Shown: positions 35,342 to 45,413, counted from the stretch's first letter. The stretch is 64,000 nucleotides of DNA from Pseudarthrobacter sulfonivorans (GCF_014712225.1 NZ_JACXBW010000003.1:186001-250000), one strand, 5' to 3'. The notes: generated by a model from the letters alone, not told the origin. Numbers and translations are program-made.

Positions 35342-36709
35342 ATGGCACGCACCGCCTCCCTGTCCGGATTCCCCGAGTGGCTTCCCGAGGAGCGGCTGGT
35401 GGAGCTGCACGTGCTGGACACGCTCCGCAACGTTTTTGAGCTGCACGGCTTCGGGTCCATCGAGACCAGGGCCGTGGAAACTGTCGGCCAGTTGCTGCGT
35501 AAAGGGGAGATCGACAAAGAGGTTTATGGGCTCAGCCGCCTTCAGGACGACGAAGCTGACCCGGACTCCGCCAAAGCCGGAAAGTCTGACCCGCACGCCC
35601 TCGCGCTGCACTTCGACCTGACGGTGCCTTTTGCCCGCTATGTCGTGGAAAATGCCGGCTATCTTGCCTTCCCGTTCCGGCGCTACCAGATCCAGAAGGT
35701 CTGGCGCGGGGAGCGCCCGCAGGAAGGCCGTGCCCGGGAATTCACCCAGGCCGACATCGACGTTGTGGGCGACGGCGAACTGCCCTTCCGCTACGACGTG
35801 GAAATCGCCTTGGTGATTGCGGAGGCCCTCAGCGCCCTGCCCATCCCGGACTTCCGCCTGCGCATCAACAACCGCAAACTTGCCGAAGGCTTTTACCGCG
35901 GGATCGGCCTGGACGATACCGCCGGCGTGCTCCGCAGCATCGACAAACTGGAAAAGATCGGTCCCGCCAAGGTTGCGGACTTGCTGAAGACCGAGCTGGG
36001 GGCATCCGACGAGCAGGCACAGCTGGCATTGAAGCTTGCGGGAATCCGTACGGAAGACACCACGTTCGTGGCCCAGGTCCGCGCCCTTGGCGTCACCAAC
36101 GATCTGCTCGAGGAGGGACTGAGCGAACTCGAACAGGTGATCGACGCCGCAGTGCAGCGCGCGCCAGGCAAGGTGGTGGCCGATCTCAGCATTGCCCGCG
36201 GCCTGGACTACTACACCGGCACCGTGGTGGAAACCGTGCTGGTGGGCCACGAGCAGCTCGGTTCCATCTGCTCAGGCGGCCGTTACGACGCCCTGGCGAG
36301 CAAGGGCAACCGCAAGTTCCCCGGCGTCGGCCTCTCCATCGGCGTTACCCGGCTGGTGTCGCGCATCCTCAGCCAGGACCTGGCCAAGGCTTCCCGTTCC
36401 GTCCCCACAGCTGTGCTGGTTGCACTGACGAACGATGACAGCTGGGGTGCGGCGCAGGATGTGGCTGCCCAGCTCCGCAGCCGGGGCATCGCCACGGAGG
36501 TGGCGGCCAAAGCAGAGAAATTCGGCAAGCAGATCAAGTTCGCGGACCGCCGCGGCATCCCGTTCGTCTGGTTCACCGACGACGACGGCAACCACCAGGT
36601 CAAGGACATCCGGTCCGGGGAACAGGTTGTTGCCTTTCCGGAACTCTGGACGCCGCCGTCGGAAGATCTCACCGTTCAGGTGACCACGGCAGCAGCCCTG
36701 CCGGCCTGA
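35342..36709 (+). CDS. hisS: Histidyl-tRNA synthetase
   Basis: This 455-residue class II enzyme has the motifs LHFDLTVPFARYV, FRRYQIQKVWRGERPQEGR, the His-specific RGLDYYTGTVVE, and SICSGGRYDALA, followed by a C-terminal anticodon-binding domain starting near TAVLVALTNDDS. It charges tRNA-His. The ATG at 35342 has GAGGAGAA upstream. A longer open frame from 35213 has no family similarity. The gene ends 124 bases before the convergent APC permease. Confidence 0.96.
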   Translation: MARTASLSGFPEWLPEERLVELHVLDTLRNVFELHGFGSIETRAVETVGQLLRKGEIDKEVYGLSRLQDDEADPDSAKAGKSDPHALALHFDLTVPFARYVVENAGYLAFPFRRYQIQKVWRGERPQEGRAREFTQADIDVVGDGELPFRYDVEIALVIAEALSALPIPDFRLRINNRKLAEGFYRGIGLDDTAGVLRSIDKLEKIGPAKVADLLKTELGASDEQAQLALKLAGIRTEDTTFVAQVRALGVTNDLLEEGLSELEQVIDAAVQRAPGKVVADLSIARGLDYYTGTVVETVLVGHEQLGSICSGGRYDALASKGNRKFPGVGLSIGVTRLVSRILSQDLAKASRSVPTAVLVALTNDDSWGAAQDVAAQLRSRGIATEVAAKAEKFGKQIKFADRRGIPFVWFTDDDGNHQVKDIRSGEQVVAFPELWTPPSEDLTVQVTTAAALPA

Positions 36710-36728
36710 CCAGGTCCCGAGGGCGCGC

Positions 36729-36810
36729 CGTCAGGGGGCACTTCGACACGGACACGCCGTCGTCTAGGCCGGATTGCCGGGCCAAGTGGCCCAAAGTGCC
36801 CCACGACGGC
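36729..36810. terminator. Imperfect long inverted repeat between convergent hisS and APC permease genes
   Basis: GCCGTCAGGGGGCACTT near 36729-36745 pairs with AAGTGCCCCACGACGGC near 36794-36810, with two internal mismatches and a spacer of about 48 bases. It could be a bidirectional terminator or a processed structure. Confidence 0.45.
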
Positions 36811-36833
36811 CCGAAGTGTTCGGCGGGATGAGG

Positions 36834-38099
36834 CTAGCGGCGCAGCCGGAGCACTAAAAACCGGACTGCGGCGCCGGCGGCCAGTACGGCGGCCATCCCC
36901 AGCACGGAGGCTGGCGGCAGCGTGAAGGCAAGAAGCAGGCAGCCGGCGCAGCCTGCCGCGTTCAGCCACTTGGGTGCGTGGGACGGGTGTGCCTCCAGCG
37001 TGAAGGCGGCAGCGTTGGTGACGGCGTAGTAGATCAGCACGCCGAAGCTGGAGAACCCCACCACCGTCATCACATCAGTGGTCAGGAGAAGCAGGATCAC
37101 GACGGCGGCCACGGCAAGTTCCGCCACGAACGGCACCGTGTGCCGGCCGCCCACCTTGGCCAGCGCAGCCGGCAGGTCCCGTTCCCGCGCCATGGCCAGG
37201 GTTGTCCTGCCTACTCCCGTAATGAGCGCCAGCAGGGCTCCGAGGCTGGCGGCCGCCGCGCCGGCCTGGACCAGCGGCGCCCCTGCGGCGAGTTGGGAAT
37301 GGAGCACGGCGTCCAGCAGCGGAACATCGGTGGCCGCCAGCCGGCCGTCCCGCAGATGGCTTTGGAGCACGAGCGCCAGCCCCAGGTAAATAACAAAGGC
37401 GGCGGCCAGGGCTGCGAGGATCGCGCGGGGAATAGTCCTCGCCGGATCCTTGACTTCCTCGCCGAGCGTGGCAATTCGGGCGTACCCGGCAAACGCAAAG
37501 AACATCAGGCCGGCTGCGGGCAGCACGCCCCCGAGCCCTCCCGCAGCGGATCCGCCGGCGAAGTGTCTGCCCGCGCCCGGTGCCGCGCCGGCAGGATGCG
37601 GCCCGACGACTGCCGCTACCGCCACAAAAACGAGAGCGGCCAGCACCAGGCACAGGAGGACCCGGGTGAGCAGTGCCGTCCGCGTGATGCCGAACATGTT
37701 CACGACCGTGAGTGCTACCACGGCCGCGACAGCAACAGGAACGGCGTAGTCCGGGGCCACATAGTGGCCGAAGGTCAGTGCCATGGCTGCGCACGACGCC
37801 GACTTTCCGCTGACAAAGCCCCACCCGGCTATGAAGCCCGGCCATTCGCCCAGCCGCTTCCGGCCATAGATGTAGGTCCCGCCGCTCGCGGGATACCGCG
37901 CCGCCAACTCCGCCGACGCGACGGCGTTGCAGTAGGCCACGGCGCCCGCGACGAGGACGGCCAGGACCAGGAAATTGCCGGCCAGGCCCGCAGCCGGGGA
38001 GAAGACCACAAAGACGCCGGCGCCAAGCATCGAACCGAGCCCTATGGACGTGGCGTCAAACACCCCCAGCCTGCGCTGGAGTTGCCGGTGGGGGTTCAT
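36834..38099 (-). CDS. APC-family amino acid permease
   Basis: This 421-residue membrane protein has about 12 hydrophobic segments and the APC opening [22 protein letters not shown]. Other conserved parts are [24 protein letters not shown] and [29 protein letters not shown]. It should import an amino acid or related amine using ion gradients, and its substrate cannot be read from the sequence. The ATG at 38099 has only weak Shine-Dalgarno support. It is divergent from aspS. Confidence 0.85.
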   Translation of the reverse strand: MNPHRQLQRRLGVFDATSIGLGSMLGAGVFVVFSPAAGLAGNFLVLAVLVAGAVAYCNAVASAELAARYPASGGTYIYGRKRLGEWPGFIAGWGFVSGKSASCAAMALTFGHYVAPDYAVPVAVAAVVALTVVNMFGITRTALLTRVLLCLVLAALVFVAVAAVVGPHPAGAAPGAGRHFAGGSAAGGLGGVLPAAGLMFFAFAGYARIATLGEEVKDPARTIPRAILAALAAAFVIYLGLALVLQSHLRDGRLAATDVPLLDAVLHSQLAAGAPLVQAGAAAASLGALLALITGVGRTTLAMARERDLPAALAKVGGRHTVPFVAELAVAAVVILLLLTTDVMTVVGFSSFGVLIYYAVTNAAAFTLEAHPSHAPKWLNAAGCAGCLLLAFTLPPASVLGMAAVLAAGAAVRFLVLRLRR

Positions 38100-38210
38100 G
38101 GGGGAGCGAGGCCTTTCCAGCGGGTAAACTCAGACGGGATTGTTCCCGGAATGATCCTATGCATCTTTAGTCTTGAGTTTTCCCTGCTGTCTCTTTCAGA
38201 AAGGTGTGCT

Positions 38211-40013
38211 GTGCTGCGCACACATGACCTCGGATCCCTTCGCTCCGAGCACATTGGACAAACCGTAACCCTGGCTGGCTGGGTGGGCCGCCGTCGCGAT
38301 CACGGCGGTGTTGCATTCGTGGATCTCCGCGATGCGTCCGGCGTGGCCCAGGTTGTGGTCCGTGAAGAAGAGGTCTTCCACGGTCTGCGCAACGAGTACG
38401 TCCTGCAGGTCACAGGCACCGTCTCCCAGCGCCCCGAGGGCAACGAAAACCCAGCCCTGGCCACCGGCACCATCGAGGTCATGGCGGACAAGGTGGTCAT
38501 CCTGAACACCGCCGATCCGCTGCCGTTCCAGATCGACGAGCACGTTGAGGTGGGTGAGGAAGCTCGCCTGAAGCACCGCTACCTGGACCTGCGCCGCCCC
38601 GGCCCTGCCCGCAACCTCCGCCTGCGCTCCGAAGCCAACAGGATCGCCCGCGAACTGCTCCACCAGGACGGTTACGTCGAGATCGAGACGCCCACGCTGA
38701 CGCGTTCGACGCCGGAAGGCGCCCGTGACTTCGTGGTCCCCGCACGCCTGGCCCCGGGTTCCTGGTACGCCCTGCCGCAGTCCCCGCAGCTTTTCAAGCA
38801 GCTCCTTCAGGTGGGCGGCTTCGAGAAGTATTACCAAATCGCGCGCTGCTACCGCGATGAGGACTTCCGCGCCGACCGCCAGCCGGAATTCACCCAGCTG
38901 GACATCGAAGCCAGCTTCGTGGACCAGGACGACATCATTTCGCTCGGCGAAAACATCGTCAGGGCACTGTGGAAGCTGATCGACGTCGAAATCCCCACGC
39001 CCATCCAGCGCATCACCTACGCGGACGCGATGGCACGGTACGGCTCGGACAAGCCCGACCTCCGCTTCGGCGTGGAGCTGACCGAGCTTACCGAGTTCTT
39101 CAAGGACACCAACTTCGGCGTCTTCAAGGCCCCCTACGTCGGCGCTGTGGTCATGCCCGGCGGCGCTTCCCAGCCCCGCCGCACCCTGGACGGCTGGCAG
39201 GAATTTGCCAAGCAGCGCGGCCACAAGGGCCTGGCGTACGTGCTGTTCAAGGAAGACGGCGAACTGGCCGGCCCCGTTGCCAAGAACCTGACCGACACCG
39301 AGCGTGCCGGCCTGGCCGACGCCGTGGGCGCCAAGCCCGGGGACTGCATCTTCTTCGCCGCTGGCGAGAAGTCGGCTGCCCGTGCACTCCTCGGCGCTGC
39401 CCGCGTTGAGATCGGCCACCGTACCGGCCTGATCGACCCCAGTGCCTGGGCCTTCTGCTGGGTAGTGGACGCGCCGATGTTTGAGCCGGCCGCTGCTGCC
39501 GTTGCCTCCGGTGACGTGGCCGTTGGTGCCGGCTCCTGGACTGCCGTCCACCACGCCTTCACGTCGCCCAAGCCGGAGTTCATGGACACGTTCGACAAGG
39601 ACCCTGAATCGGCACTGTCCTACGCCTACGACATTGTCTGCAACGGCAACGAAATCGGCGGCGGCTCCATCCGTATCCACGAGCGCGACGTCCAGGAACG
39701 CGTGTTCGAACTGATGGGCCTGGACCGGGCGGACGCCCAGACCAAGTTCGGGTTCCTGCTCGAGGGCTTCAAGTTCGGTGCCCCTCCGCACGGCGGCATC
39801 GCCTTCGGCTGGGACCGCGTAGTGGCCTTGCTGGCCGGCGTTGAGTCCATCCGCGACGTCATCGCGTTCCCGAAGACCGGCAACGGCTACGACCCGCTGA
39901 CCCAGGCACCTGCGCCCATCACGGCGCAGCAGCGCAAGGAAGCGGGCGTCGACTTCAAGCCGCAGGCTAAAGCGGAAGAGCCCAAAAAGCCGGAAGCCAA
40001 AACGGCCGAGTAA
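38211..40013 (+). CDS. aspS: Aspartyl-tRNA synthetase
   Basis: This 600-residue class II enzyme has the N-terminal OB-fold anticodon domain ([19 protein letters not shown]), the catalytic core ([38 protein letters not shown]) and the bacterial GAD insertion in between. The GTG at 38211 has AAAGG about 5 bases upstream. A longer open frame, which runs antisense through the permease gene, is not coding. Whether it also charges tRNA-Asn cannot be told here. The C-terminal tail is Lys/Glu/Pro-rich ([14 protein letters not shown]). A terminator follows. Confidence 0.96.
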   Translation: MLRTHDLGSLRSEHIGQTVTLAGWVGRRRDHGGVAFVDLRDASGVAQVVVREEEVFHGLRNEYVLQVTGTVSQRPEGNENPALATGTIEVMADKVVILNTADPLPFQIDEHVEVGEEARLKHRYLDLRRPGPARNLRLRSEANRIARELLHQDGYVEIETPTLTRSTPEGARDFVVPARLAPGSWYALPQSPQLFKQLLQVGGFEKYYQIARCYRDEDFRADRQPEFTQLDIEASFVDQDDIISLGENIVRALWKLIDVEIPTPIQRITYADAMARYGSDKPDLRFGVELTELTEFFKDTNFGVFKAPYVGAVVMPGGASQPRRTLDGWQEFAKQRGHKGLAYVLFKEDGELAGPVAKNLTDTERAGLADAVGAKPGDCIFFAAGEKSAARALLGAARVEIGHRTGLIDPSAWAFCWVVDAPMFEPAAAAVASGDVAVGAGSWTAVHHAFTSPKPEFMDTFDKDPESALSYAYDIVCNGNEIGGGSIRIHERDVQERVFELMGLDRADAQTKFGFLLEGFKFGAPPHGGIAFGWDRVVALLAGVESIRDVIAFPKTGNGYDPLTQAPAPITAQQRKEAGVDFKPQAKAEEPKKPEAKTAE

Positions 40014-40033
40014 CTGAGGTACTGCGTGTCGAG

Positions 40034-40062
40034 AGGCTCCCCGGGTAACCGGGGGGCCTTTC
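40034..40062 (+). terminator. Rho-independent terminator after aspS
   Basis: AGGCTCCCCGG and CCGGGGGGCCT form a compact stem with a very short loop, then TTTCG. It precedes the next gene's Shine-Dalgarno site by about 15 bases. Confidence 0.7.
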
Positions 40063-40078
40063 GCATCGGAAAGGTGAC

Positions 40079-40942
40079 ATGACAGTTCCAGCGTTGCCTG
40101 ATGTCGAGGCGCTGATGGACGCTGCCTGGCCCGCTCCGGACCGCACGGAATCGAACGGCTGGGTCCTGCGGGCGGCGTCCGGCGTGACGCAGCGCGCCAA
40201 CTCGGTCTGGCCGCGCGAACCGGGCAGCGATTCCCACGCGCAGTACGCGCTGGTGCGGGAGGCCAGGCTTTGGTACCGCGACCGCCGGCTGCCGCTGATC
40301 TTCCAGGTGTTTGATGATCCGCGCTCCACTGGACTCAACTCCGTCCTGGACGCGGAAGGCTTTACCCGCCAGTCCGAAACACTCGTGATGTGGCGGGACA
40401 GCGGGGCAAAACAGGCGACCGCGGACAGTGCCGTGCCCCAAGCGCTCGTCCCGGAACCCGGCGTCGAAATTTCCACCGAACCGTCTCCGGAGTGGCTGGA
40501 GCTGTGGTGGCAGGTGGACGGGAGGGGCGGTCCTGCCGAGCTTGCCACTGCCCGCAGCATCCTGGCGGGCTGCCCGTCGGTATACGCGCTGGTGAGGTCC
40601 GACGGCGGCGCTCCCGCCGCCGTCGGTCGGCTCGCACTTCCACCTGCTCAGCCTGCTGTTGATGCCCCCAAACCTGCGGTTACCGGTGGTGCCGAAGCCC
40701 GTGGCTGGGGCGGGCTGTACTGTATGGCCACGCGCCCGGACGCCCGGCGTCGTGGCTATGCCCGTCGGATCATGCAGTCTCTCCTGCGCGAAGGCGCCGC
40801 CCGCGAGCTGGCCGGATACTGGCTGCTGGTCACCGCTGCGAACCACGGAGCGCAGCAACTCTACGCCGCCGCGGGATTCAGCGAGGCCGGCCGCTACCTC
40901 TACCGGCAGGACCGGCCCAAACGGCACCTGACCGGCTGTTGA
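40079..40942 (+). CDS. GNAT family N-acetyltransferase
   Basis: This 287-residue protein has two parts. The first half (WVLRAASGVTQRANSVWPREPG and RLPLIFQVFDDPRSTGL) resembles the N-terminal GNAT-like half of paired acetyltransferases. The second half has the acetyl-CoA binding strand YCMATRPDARRRGYARRIMQSLL and a C-terminal YAAAGFSEAGRYLYRQ. The substrate is unknown. The ATG at 40079 has GGAAAGGTG upstream. It stands between aspS and the dioxygenase gene. Confidence 0.82.
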   Translation: MTVPALPDVEALMDAAWPAPDRTESNGWVLRAASGVTQRANSVWPREPGSDSHAQYALVREARLWYRDRRLPLIFQVFDDPRSTGLNSVLDAEGFTRQSETLVMWRDSGAKQATADSAVPQALVPEPGVEISTEPSPEWLELWWQVDGRGGPAELATARSILAGCPSVYALVRSDGGAPAAVGRLALPPAQPAVDAPKPAVTGGAEARGWGGLYCMATRPDARRRGYARRIMQSLLREGAARELAGYWLLVTAANHGAQQLYAAAGFSEAGRYLYRQDRPKRHLTGC

Positions 40943-40999
40943 AGCTCCAGCCGCCAGCCCCGCGTTGGATGGGAGGGTTTGTCTATAGTTGAAGGTTCA

Positions 41000-41821
41000 A
41001 TGAAAAAGGAATACTATGAACTCATGACACAAACACTTGGCCAGCCCCCGGTTCTCTTTCTCAGCCACGGTGCGCCGCCGCTTGCCGACGACGCCACCTG
41101 GACCCGGCAGCTGCACGATTGGTCCGGCACGTTCAACAAGCCCAAGGACATCCTGATGATCTCCGCGCACTGGGAAAACGCGCCCGTGACCCTCAGCGCC
41201 ACCCAGCGGGATCCTGGCCTTGTGTATGACTTCGGCGGCTTCGCGCAGAAGTATTACGACGTCAAATACGACGCCCCGCAGGCGCCGGAGCTCGCTGCAG
41301 AGGTGGACCGGCTGGTCGCCAGCCATGGCCACCACGTTGAGCGCGATGAAAGCCGGGGGCTGGACCACGGCGCATACGTGCCACTGAAGGAGTTGTTCCC
41401 GGAGGCGGATGTCCCCGTAGTCCAGATGTCCATGCCCACCCTCGATCCGCAGGGGCTGTTCAACCTCGGCATGTCGCTGGCGCCGCTGCGCGAACGCGGC
41501 ACGCTCATCGTCGGCTCCGGGTTCACCACGCACAACCTGCGCTGGTTCAACCCTGCCGGTGGGCCGGACAGCGCTCCGCCGGCAGCCTCGAGCGAGTTTG
41601 ACCACTGGGCAGAAGAGGCCATGGTCCGCGGCGATGTGGATTCGATCCTGGACTTCCTGAACAAGGCCCCGGCCGCGCGCCATGCCCACCCGCGCAGCGA
41701 GCACTGGGCGCCGCTCTACGTTGCCCTCGGCGCAGCCTACGGGTCCGGCGAGCTGAACGCGAAGACCGCAATCGACGGGTTCTGGTACGGGCTGTCGAAG
41801 CGCTCCTGGACCCTGACCTAG
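41000..41821 (+). CDS. LigB/DODA-type extradiol ring-cleavage dioxygenase
   Basis: This protein of about 273 residues has the class III extradiol dioxygenase pattern: VLFLSHGAPPLADD (His ligand), ILMISAHWENAPVTLS, LDHGAYVPLKELFPEADVPVVQMS and a late GSGFTTHNLRW. These match the YgiD/4,5-DOPA dioxygenase group, whose usual substrates are catechols such as DOPA. The ATG at 41000 has GAAGG 5 bases upstream. The alternative at 41024 gives the more usual N terminus but has poor spacing. The final TAG shares bases with the stop of the convergent acVLRF1 gene. Confidence 0.87.
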   Translation: MKKEYYELMTQTLGQPPVLFLSHGAPPLADDATWTRQLHDWSGTFNKPKDILMISAHWENAPVTLSATQRDPGLVYDFGGFAQKYYDVKYDAPQAPELAAEVDRLVASHGHHVERDESRGLDHGAYVPLKELFPEADVPVVQMSMPTLDPQGLFNLGMSLAPLRERGTLIVGSGFTTHNLRWFNPAGGPDSAPPAASSEFDHWAEEAMVRGDVDSILDFLNKAPAARHAHPRSEHWAPLYVALGAAYGSGELNAKTAIDGFWYGLSKRSWTLT

Positions 41822-42549
41822 GAACTGTTCCGGCCTAAGTTGGCCTCATCAGGGGCGTCGGCCACCTGAACCCGCACCGAGCAGATATCGGCCGCTGCTT
41901 TCTTGAGGACTGAGCCGTTGGGATCCGCCACGTCCAGGAAGGCCAGCCGGGAGAGCGCGGTGTAAGGCCTCAGGGCGGGCTGGTCCAGCACCAGGCCAGC
42001 CAGGGTCCGGTCGCCGCCCGGGGCGAGGTACTCGATCGGGTGGCCGCCGAGGATCGCTGCCGCCTGGGCCGCCACCTTCTCCACCAGCTCGTCGGCCTGG
42101 TTGGCCCGGCGGCGGGCGAACCGCTGCTGGGACTGGCCGCCGGCGGCGGTCCGGCCCTGCACGTATTTGGAGCCGGTCTTGGACGCCACCACGGCACCTT
42201 CCCGCGCCACCGCCACTCCATAGCCGCCGCGCCGCACCAGCACCAGGCCCGCCGTCCGGGGCTGGCCGGCCACAGACCCCAGGCGCTCCAAGGGATCGCT
42301 GCCACGTCCGGGGCGTCCGTCCGGAGGCCAGGGGGCCTGGAGTAGCGCGACGGTGCCGTCGGCCGCCAGCAGCCGCACACCGTCGTCGTCGTCGCTGAGC
42401 CGGAAGCCGCCGTGCGCGGCACCGAAGCGCTCCACCCACCCGGCAAGTCGGGCCGCGGGCACAAAAGCGGTCCGCACGGATCCTTCGCGGCCGGACCCCG
42501 ACCGGGCTGATCCCGGACGGCTGGCGCCGTCGGCGCTGCGTGCGGTCAT
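41818..42549 (-). CDS. acVLRF1 family peptidyl-tRNA hydrolase (actinobacterial Vms1-like release factor)
   Basis: This 243-residue protein matches the actinobacterial VLRF1 family related to eukaryotic eRF1/Vms1. The core motif TGSKYVQGRTAAGGQSQQR near residues 125-143 contains the GGQ-like sequence that, in related proteins, hydrolyses peptidyl-tRNA on stalled ribosome subunits. A Ser/Arg-rich N terminus and a C-terminal segment with conserved Leu/Asp follow. It should act in ribosome rescue. The ATG at 42549 has AAGGGAA upstream. It is tail-to-tail with the LigB-type gene, sharing CTAG. Confidence 0.85.
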   Translation of the reverse strand: MTARSADGASRPGSARSGSGREGSVRTAFVPAARLAGWVERFGAAHGGFRLSDDDDGVRLLAADGTVALLQAPWPPDGRPGRGSDPLERLGSVAGQPRTAGLVLVRRGGYGVAVAREGAVVASKTGSKYVQGRTAAGGQSQQRFARRRANQADELVEKVAAQAAAILGGHPIEYLAPGGDRTLAGLVLDQPALRPYTALSRLAFLDVADPNGSVLKKAAADICSVRVQVADAPDEANLGRNSS

Positions 42550-42596
42550 GGCGGGTTCCCTTGTGAGCGTGCGGATTGCTGGTTGTGAACTATGAG

Positions 42597-42602
42597 TAGC
42601 CT
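42597..42602 (+). promoter_or_regulatory. Candidate -10 (TAGCCT) for leaderless rarA mRNA
   Basis: TAGCCT ends 6 bases before the GTG at 42609, which has no Shine-Dalgarno site. Confidence 0.35.
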
Positions 42603-42608
42603 ATCTAT

Positions 42609-44024
42609 GTGGATGATCTCTTCGGCCAAGGGCCCGGCAATGACGACGACGACAGTGACGAACCGTCGTCGCCCGACCGTGCCGGGGCAGGCCGTAGCGC
42701 TGCGCAGCGCAGTCCTTTGGCGGTCAGGATGCGGCCACGCACCCTCGACGATGTGGTGGGCCAGCAGCACCTTTTGGGGCAGGGCTCACCCCTCCGCCAG
42801 CTTGCGGCTGGCACCGATGCGGTGGGTCCCGCCGGCCCAAGCTCCCTGATCCTGTGGGGTCCCCCGGGGACCGGCAAGACCACGCTGGCGCATGTGATCG
42901 CCAAGGGCAAAGGCCGGAAGTTTGTGGAACTGTCCGCGATCACCGCCGGGGTCAAGGACGTACGCCGGGTGATGGACGAGGCCCTGACGGCCCGAGACCT
43001 CTACAAGACCACCACGGTGCTGTTCCTGGACGAGATCCACCGTTTCAACAAAGCGCAGCAGGATGCGTTGCTGCCCGGCGTGGAGAACCGCTGGGTGGTC
43101 CTCGTGGCGGCGACCACGGAGAACCCGTCCTTTTCGGTGGTTTCCCCACTGTTATCCCGGTCCCTGCTGCTGACCCTGAAACCGCTGACGGACGCGGACA
43201 TCGAAGGGCTCCTGCAGCGTGCTGTTGCCGATGAGCGCGGCCTGAACGGGAAAGTGGAGCTCAGTGCCGAGGCGCTGGGCCACCTCGTCAGGCTGTCCGG
43301 CGGGGACGCCCGGCGTGCGCTGACTGCCTTGGAGGCAGCCTCGGGTGTTGCCTTCGGTGACGCCGACGACGCCGATGAGGACTCGCCGGTATCCATCGAG
43401 CTCAAGCACACCGAACGCGCCCTGGATGTGGCCGCCGTGCGCTACGACCGGGCCGGCGACCAGCATTACGACGTGGCCAGCGCCTTCATCAAGTCGGTCC
43501 GCGGTTCCGACGTGGACGCCGCACTGCACTACCTCGCCCGGATGCTGGAGGCGGGGGAGGACCCCCGCTTTATTGCCCGGCGCATTGTGATTTCCGCCGC
43601 GGAGGACGTGGGCATGGCAGACCCCACCGCGTTGCAGACGGCAGTAGCCGCCGCCCAGGCGGTGCAGCTGATCGGCATGCCCGAAGGCCGGATTGTCCTC
43701 GCCGAGGCGGTGGTGCACCTCGCCACCGCGCCAAAGTCCAACGCCGCCTACATGGGCATCAACAAAGCCATTGCGGACGTCCGGGCGGGACTGGGCAACG
43801 GAATTCCGGCGCACCTGCGCGACGCGCACTACCCGGGCTCGAAGCAGCTCGGCCACGGCAAGGGCTACAAATACGCCCACGATGCACCGCACTCAGTGGC
43901 CAGCCAGCAGTACCCGCCGGACGACCTGGTGGGCCGGGACTACTATGAACCCACCGCCAACGGCGCGGAGCGCGATATCGCCGTGCGCCTGGAACGGCTG
44001 CGGAAGATCATCCGCGGCAGCTGA
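42609..44024 (+). CDS. rarA: Replication-associated recombination protein A (RarA/MgsA, AAA+)
   Basis: This 471-residue AAA+ ATPase has an acidic N terminus ([13 protein letters not shown]), then [16 protein letters not shown], Walker A ([15 protein letters not shown]), Walker B ([10 protein letters not shown]), [19 protein letters not shown] and a C-terminal clamp-loader-like helical part with [12 protein letters not shown]. RarA acts at stalled replication forks. The GTG at 42609 has no ribosome binding site and a -10-like hexamer just upstream. It is divergent from acVLRF1. Confidence 0.94.
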   Translation: MDDLFGQGPGNDDDDSDEPSSPDRAGAGRSAAQRSPLAVRMRPRTLDDVVGQQHLLGQGSPLRQLAAGTDAVGPAGPSSLILWGPPGTGKTTLAHVIAKGKGRKFVELSAITAGVKDVRRVMDEALTARDLYKTTTVLFLDEIHRFNKAQQDALLPGVENRWVVLVAATTENPSFSVVSPLLSRSLLLTLKPLTDADIEGLLQRAVADERGLNGKVELSAEALGHLVRLSGGDARRALTALEAASGVAFGDADDADEDSPVSIELKHTERALDVAAVRYDRAGDQHYDVASAFIKSVRGSDVDAALHYLARMLEAGEDPRFIARRIVISAAEDVGMADPTALQTAVAAAQAVQLIGMPEGRIVLAEAVVHLATAPKSNAAYMGINKAIADVRAGLGNGIPAHLRDAHYPGSKQLGHGKGYKYAHDAPHSVASQQYPPDDLVGRDYYEPTANGAERDIAVRLERLRKIIRGS

Positions 44025-44247
44025 GCCGGGTGGGGGCGGGGGGGCGCCGAGTGCGGGAACGCAGGGTAATCCTGCTAAGATGGTTCGTTGTCTGGCAAGG
44101 CACGGACGCAATCCTCCACATTTTCCAGTTTTCACTGTTTCTTGTTGGGGTAGCCCTGTGCCCAGTAGCAAAAGGCAGCGGTTGGCCGATGCTCTCCATT
44201 ATGGAGGCCAGTAACACTGACACACCGCAGATATTGGAAGGACACAA
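44025..44247 (+). promoter_or_regulatory. rpsD promoter and leader region
   Basis: An extended -10 (TGCTAAGAT, hexamer 44076-44081) suggests a transcript starting near 44088 with a leader of about 160 bases before rpsD. A feedback structure is possible because S4 often regulates its own mRNA, but I could not identify a specific fold. Confidence 0.45.
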
Positions 44248-44874
44248 GTGGCTAACAACACTCGTGCTCGCCGTACAGCACGCCTCTCGCGTGCACTCGG
44301 CATTGCTCTGACCCCCAAGGCCGCCAAGTACATGGAGCGCCGCCCGTACGGCCCCGGTGAGCATGGCCGTGCCCGCAAGAAGCAGGACTCCGACTACGCC
44401 GTACGTCTGCGCGAAAAGCAGCGTCTGCGCGCCCAGTACGGCATCCGCGAAGCCCAGATGACCCGTGCCTTCGAAGAAGCACGCCGCACCAAGGGCCTGA
44501 CCGGTGAAAACCTGATCGAACTGCTCGAAATGCGTCTCGACGCACTCGTGCTGCGTGCAGGCTTCGCCCGCACCATCGCCCAGGCCCGCCAGCTGGTTGT
44601 ACACCGCCACATCATGGTTGACGGCATCCGCGTTGACCGCCCGTCCTTCCGCGTCGGCGAGGGCCAGCTGGTCCACGTCCACAGCCGCAGCGAAACCATG
44701 GTTCCACTTCAGGTTGCAGCAGCCGGCGCGCACCGCGACGTCCTGCCCCAGGTTCCGGCCTACCTGGACGTCAAGCTTGACGCCCTGCAGGCACGCCTGG
44801 TCCGTCGCCCGAAGCGCTCCGAGGTTCCCGTAACCTGCGAAGAGCAGCTCGTCGTCGAATTCTACGCACGCTAA
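44248..44874 (+). CDS. rpsD: 30S ribosomal protein S4
   Basis: This 208-residue S4 has the S4 RNA-binding domain (MRLDALVLRAGFARTIAQARQLVVHRHIMVDG). Its N terminus (NTRARRTARLSRALGIALTPKAAKYME) lacks the four zinc-binding cysteines seen in zinc-type S4, so this is a C-minus form. The gene sits alone rather than in the alpha operon. It starts with GTG after GAAGGACACAA. A perfect terminator follows. S4 nucleates 30S assembly by binding 16S rRNA. Confidence 0.97.
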   Translation: MANNTRARRTARLSRALGIALTPKAAKYMERRPYGPGEHGRARKKQDSDYAVRLREKQRLRAQYGIREAQMTRAFEEARRTKGLTGENLIELLEMRLDALVLRAGFARTIAQARQLVVHRHIMVDGIRVDRPSFRVGEGQLVHVHSRSETMVPLQVAAAGAHRDVLPQVPAYLDVKLDALQARLVRRPKRSEVPVTCEEQLVVEFYAR

Positions 44875-44890
44875 ATCCCAGCAGCGTATC

Positions 44891-44926
44891 CAAAGAAGCC
44901 CGTGGCAAGCGCCACGGGCTTCTTTG
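44891..44926 (+). terminator. Rho-independent terminator after rpsD
   Basis: A perfect 16-bp stem (44891-44906 with 44911-44926) encloses an AAGC loop, and the distal arm ends in CTTCTTTG. Confidence 0.9.
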
Positions 44927-45020
44927 TATGTAAGGTACTTGGGGGACATCTGCGGAACGCATCATGGCAGCGTGCGCGGACCGAAAAGATTCACGTCAGT
45001 TTCAAGGGAGTTGAACGTCT

Positions 45021-45395
45021 ATGTCTGGTGGCGATATTGCCGGCCTGGTCGCAGCCGGGGTGTTTGCGCTCCTGGTGCTGCTGCTCGCCGTACCCATCCT
45101 GAAGCTGGGCAGTGTCCTGGAAGAAATACGGACGTCCATCCGGTCCATCAGCGACGGCGCCACGCCCCTGATGGACGAAGTCACCGCGACGGTAACCACC
45201 ACTAACCAGCAGCTGAAGAAAGTGGACGGCATCGCCTCCAACGTTTCTGACGCGTCCGCGAACCTCTCCGCGCTTTCCTCCCTCGTAGCCGCAACGGTGG
45301 GCTCGCCGCTGATCAAGGTGGCAGCGTTCAGCTACGGAGTCCGCACCGCCCTCGCCAACCGCAAGAAGCCCGCGGCCGGCCGCCGCAGCCGCTAG
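45021..45395 (+). CDS. DUF948 domain protein
   Basis: This 124-residue protein has one N-terminal membrane helix (AGLVAAGVFALLVLLLAVPIL) followed by a coiled-coil-like helical region (EEIRTSIRSISDGATPLMDEV, TTNQQLKKVDGIASNVSD) and a basic C terminus. DUF948 proteins are small membrane proteins of unknown function. Many actinobacteria place this gene and DUF6167 before alaS. It may be cotranscribed with the next gene, 18 bases downstream. Confidence 0.85.
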   Translation: MSGGDIAGLVAAGVFALLVLLLAVPILKLGSVLEEIRTSIRSISDGATPLMDEVTATVTTTNQQLKKVDGIASNVSDASANLSALSSLVAATVGSPLIKVAAFSYGVRTALANRKKPAAGRRSR

Positions 45396-45413
45396 CCACC
45401 GGAAGAACAGAAC

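Noticed and set aside
36978-38210. Long open reading frame in front of aspS, in the same frame
   Set aside because: It runs antisense through the APC permease gene, has no aspartyl-tRNA synthetase similarity and reflects high GC. The real aspS start is GTG 38211 with a Shine-Dalgarno site.
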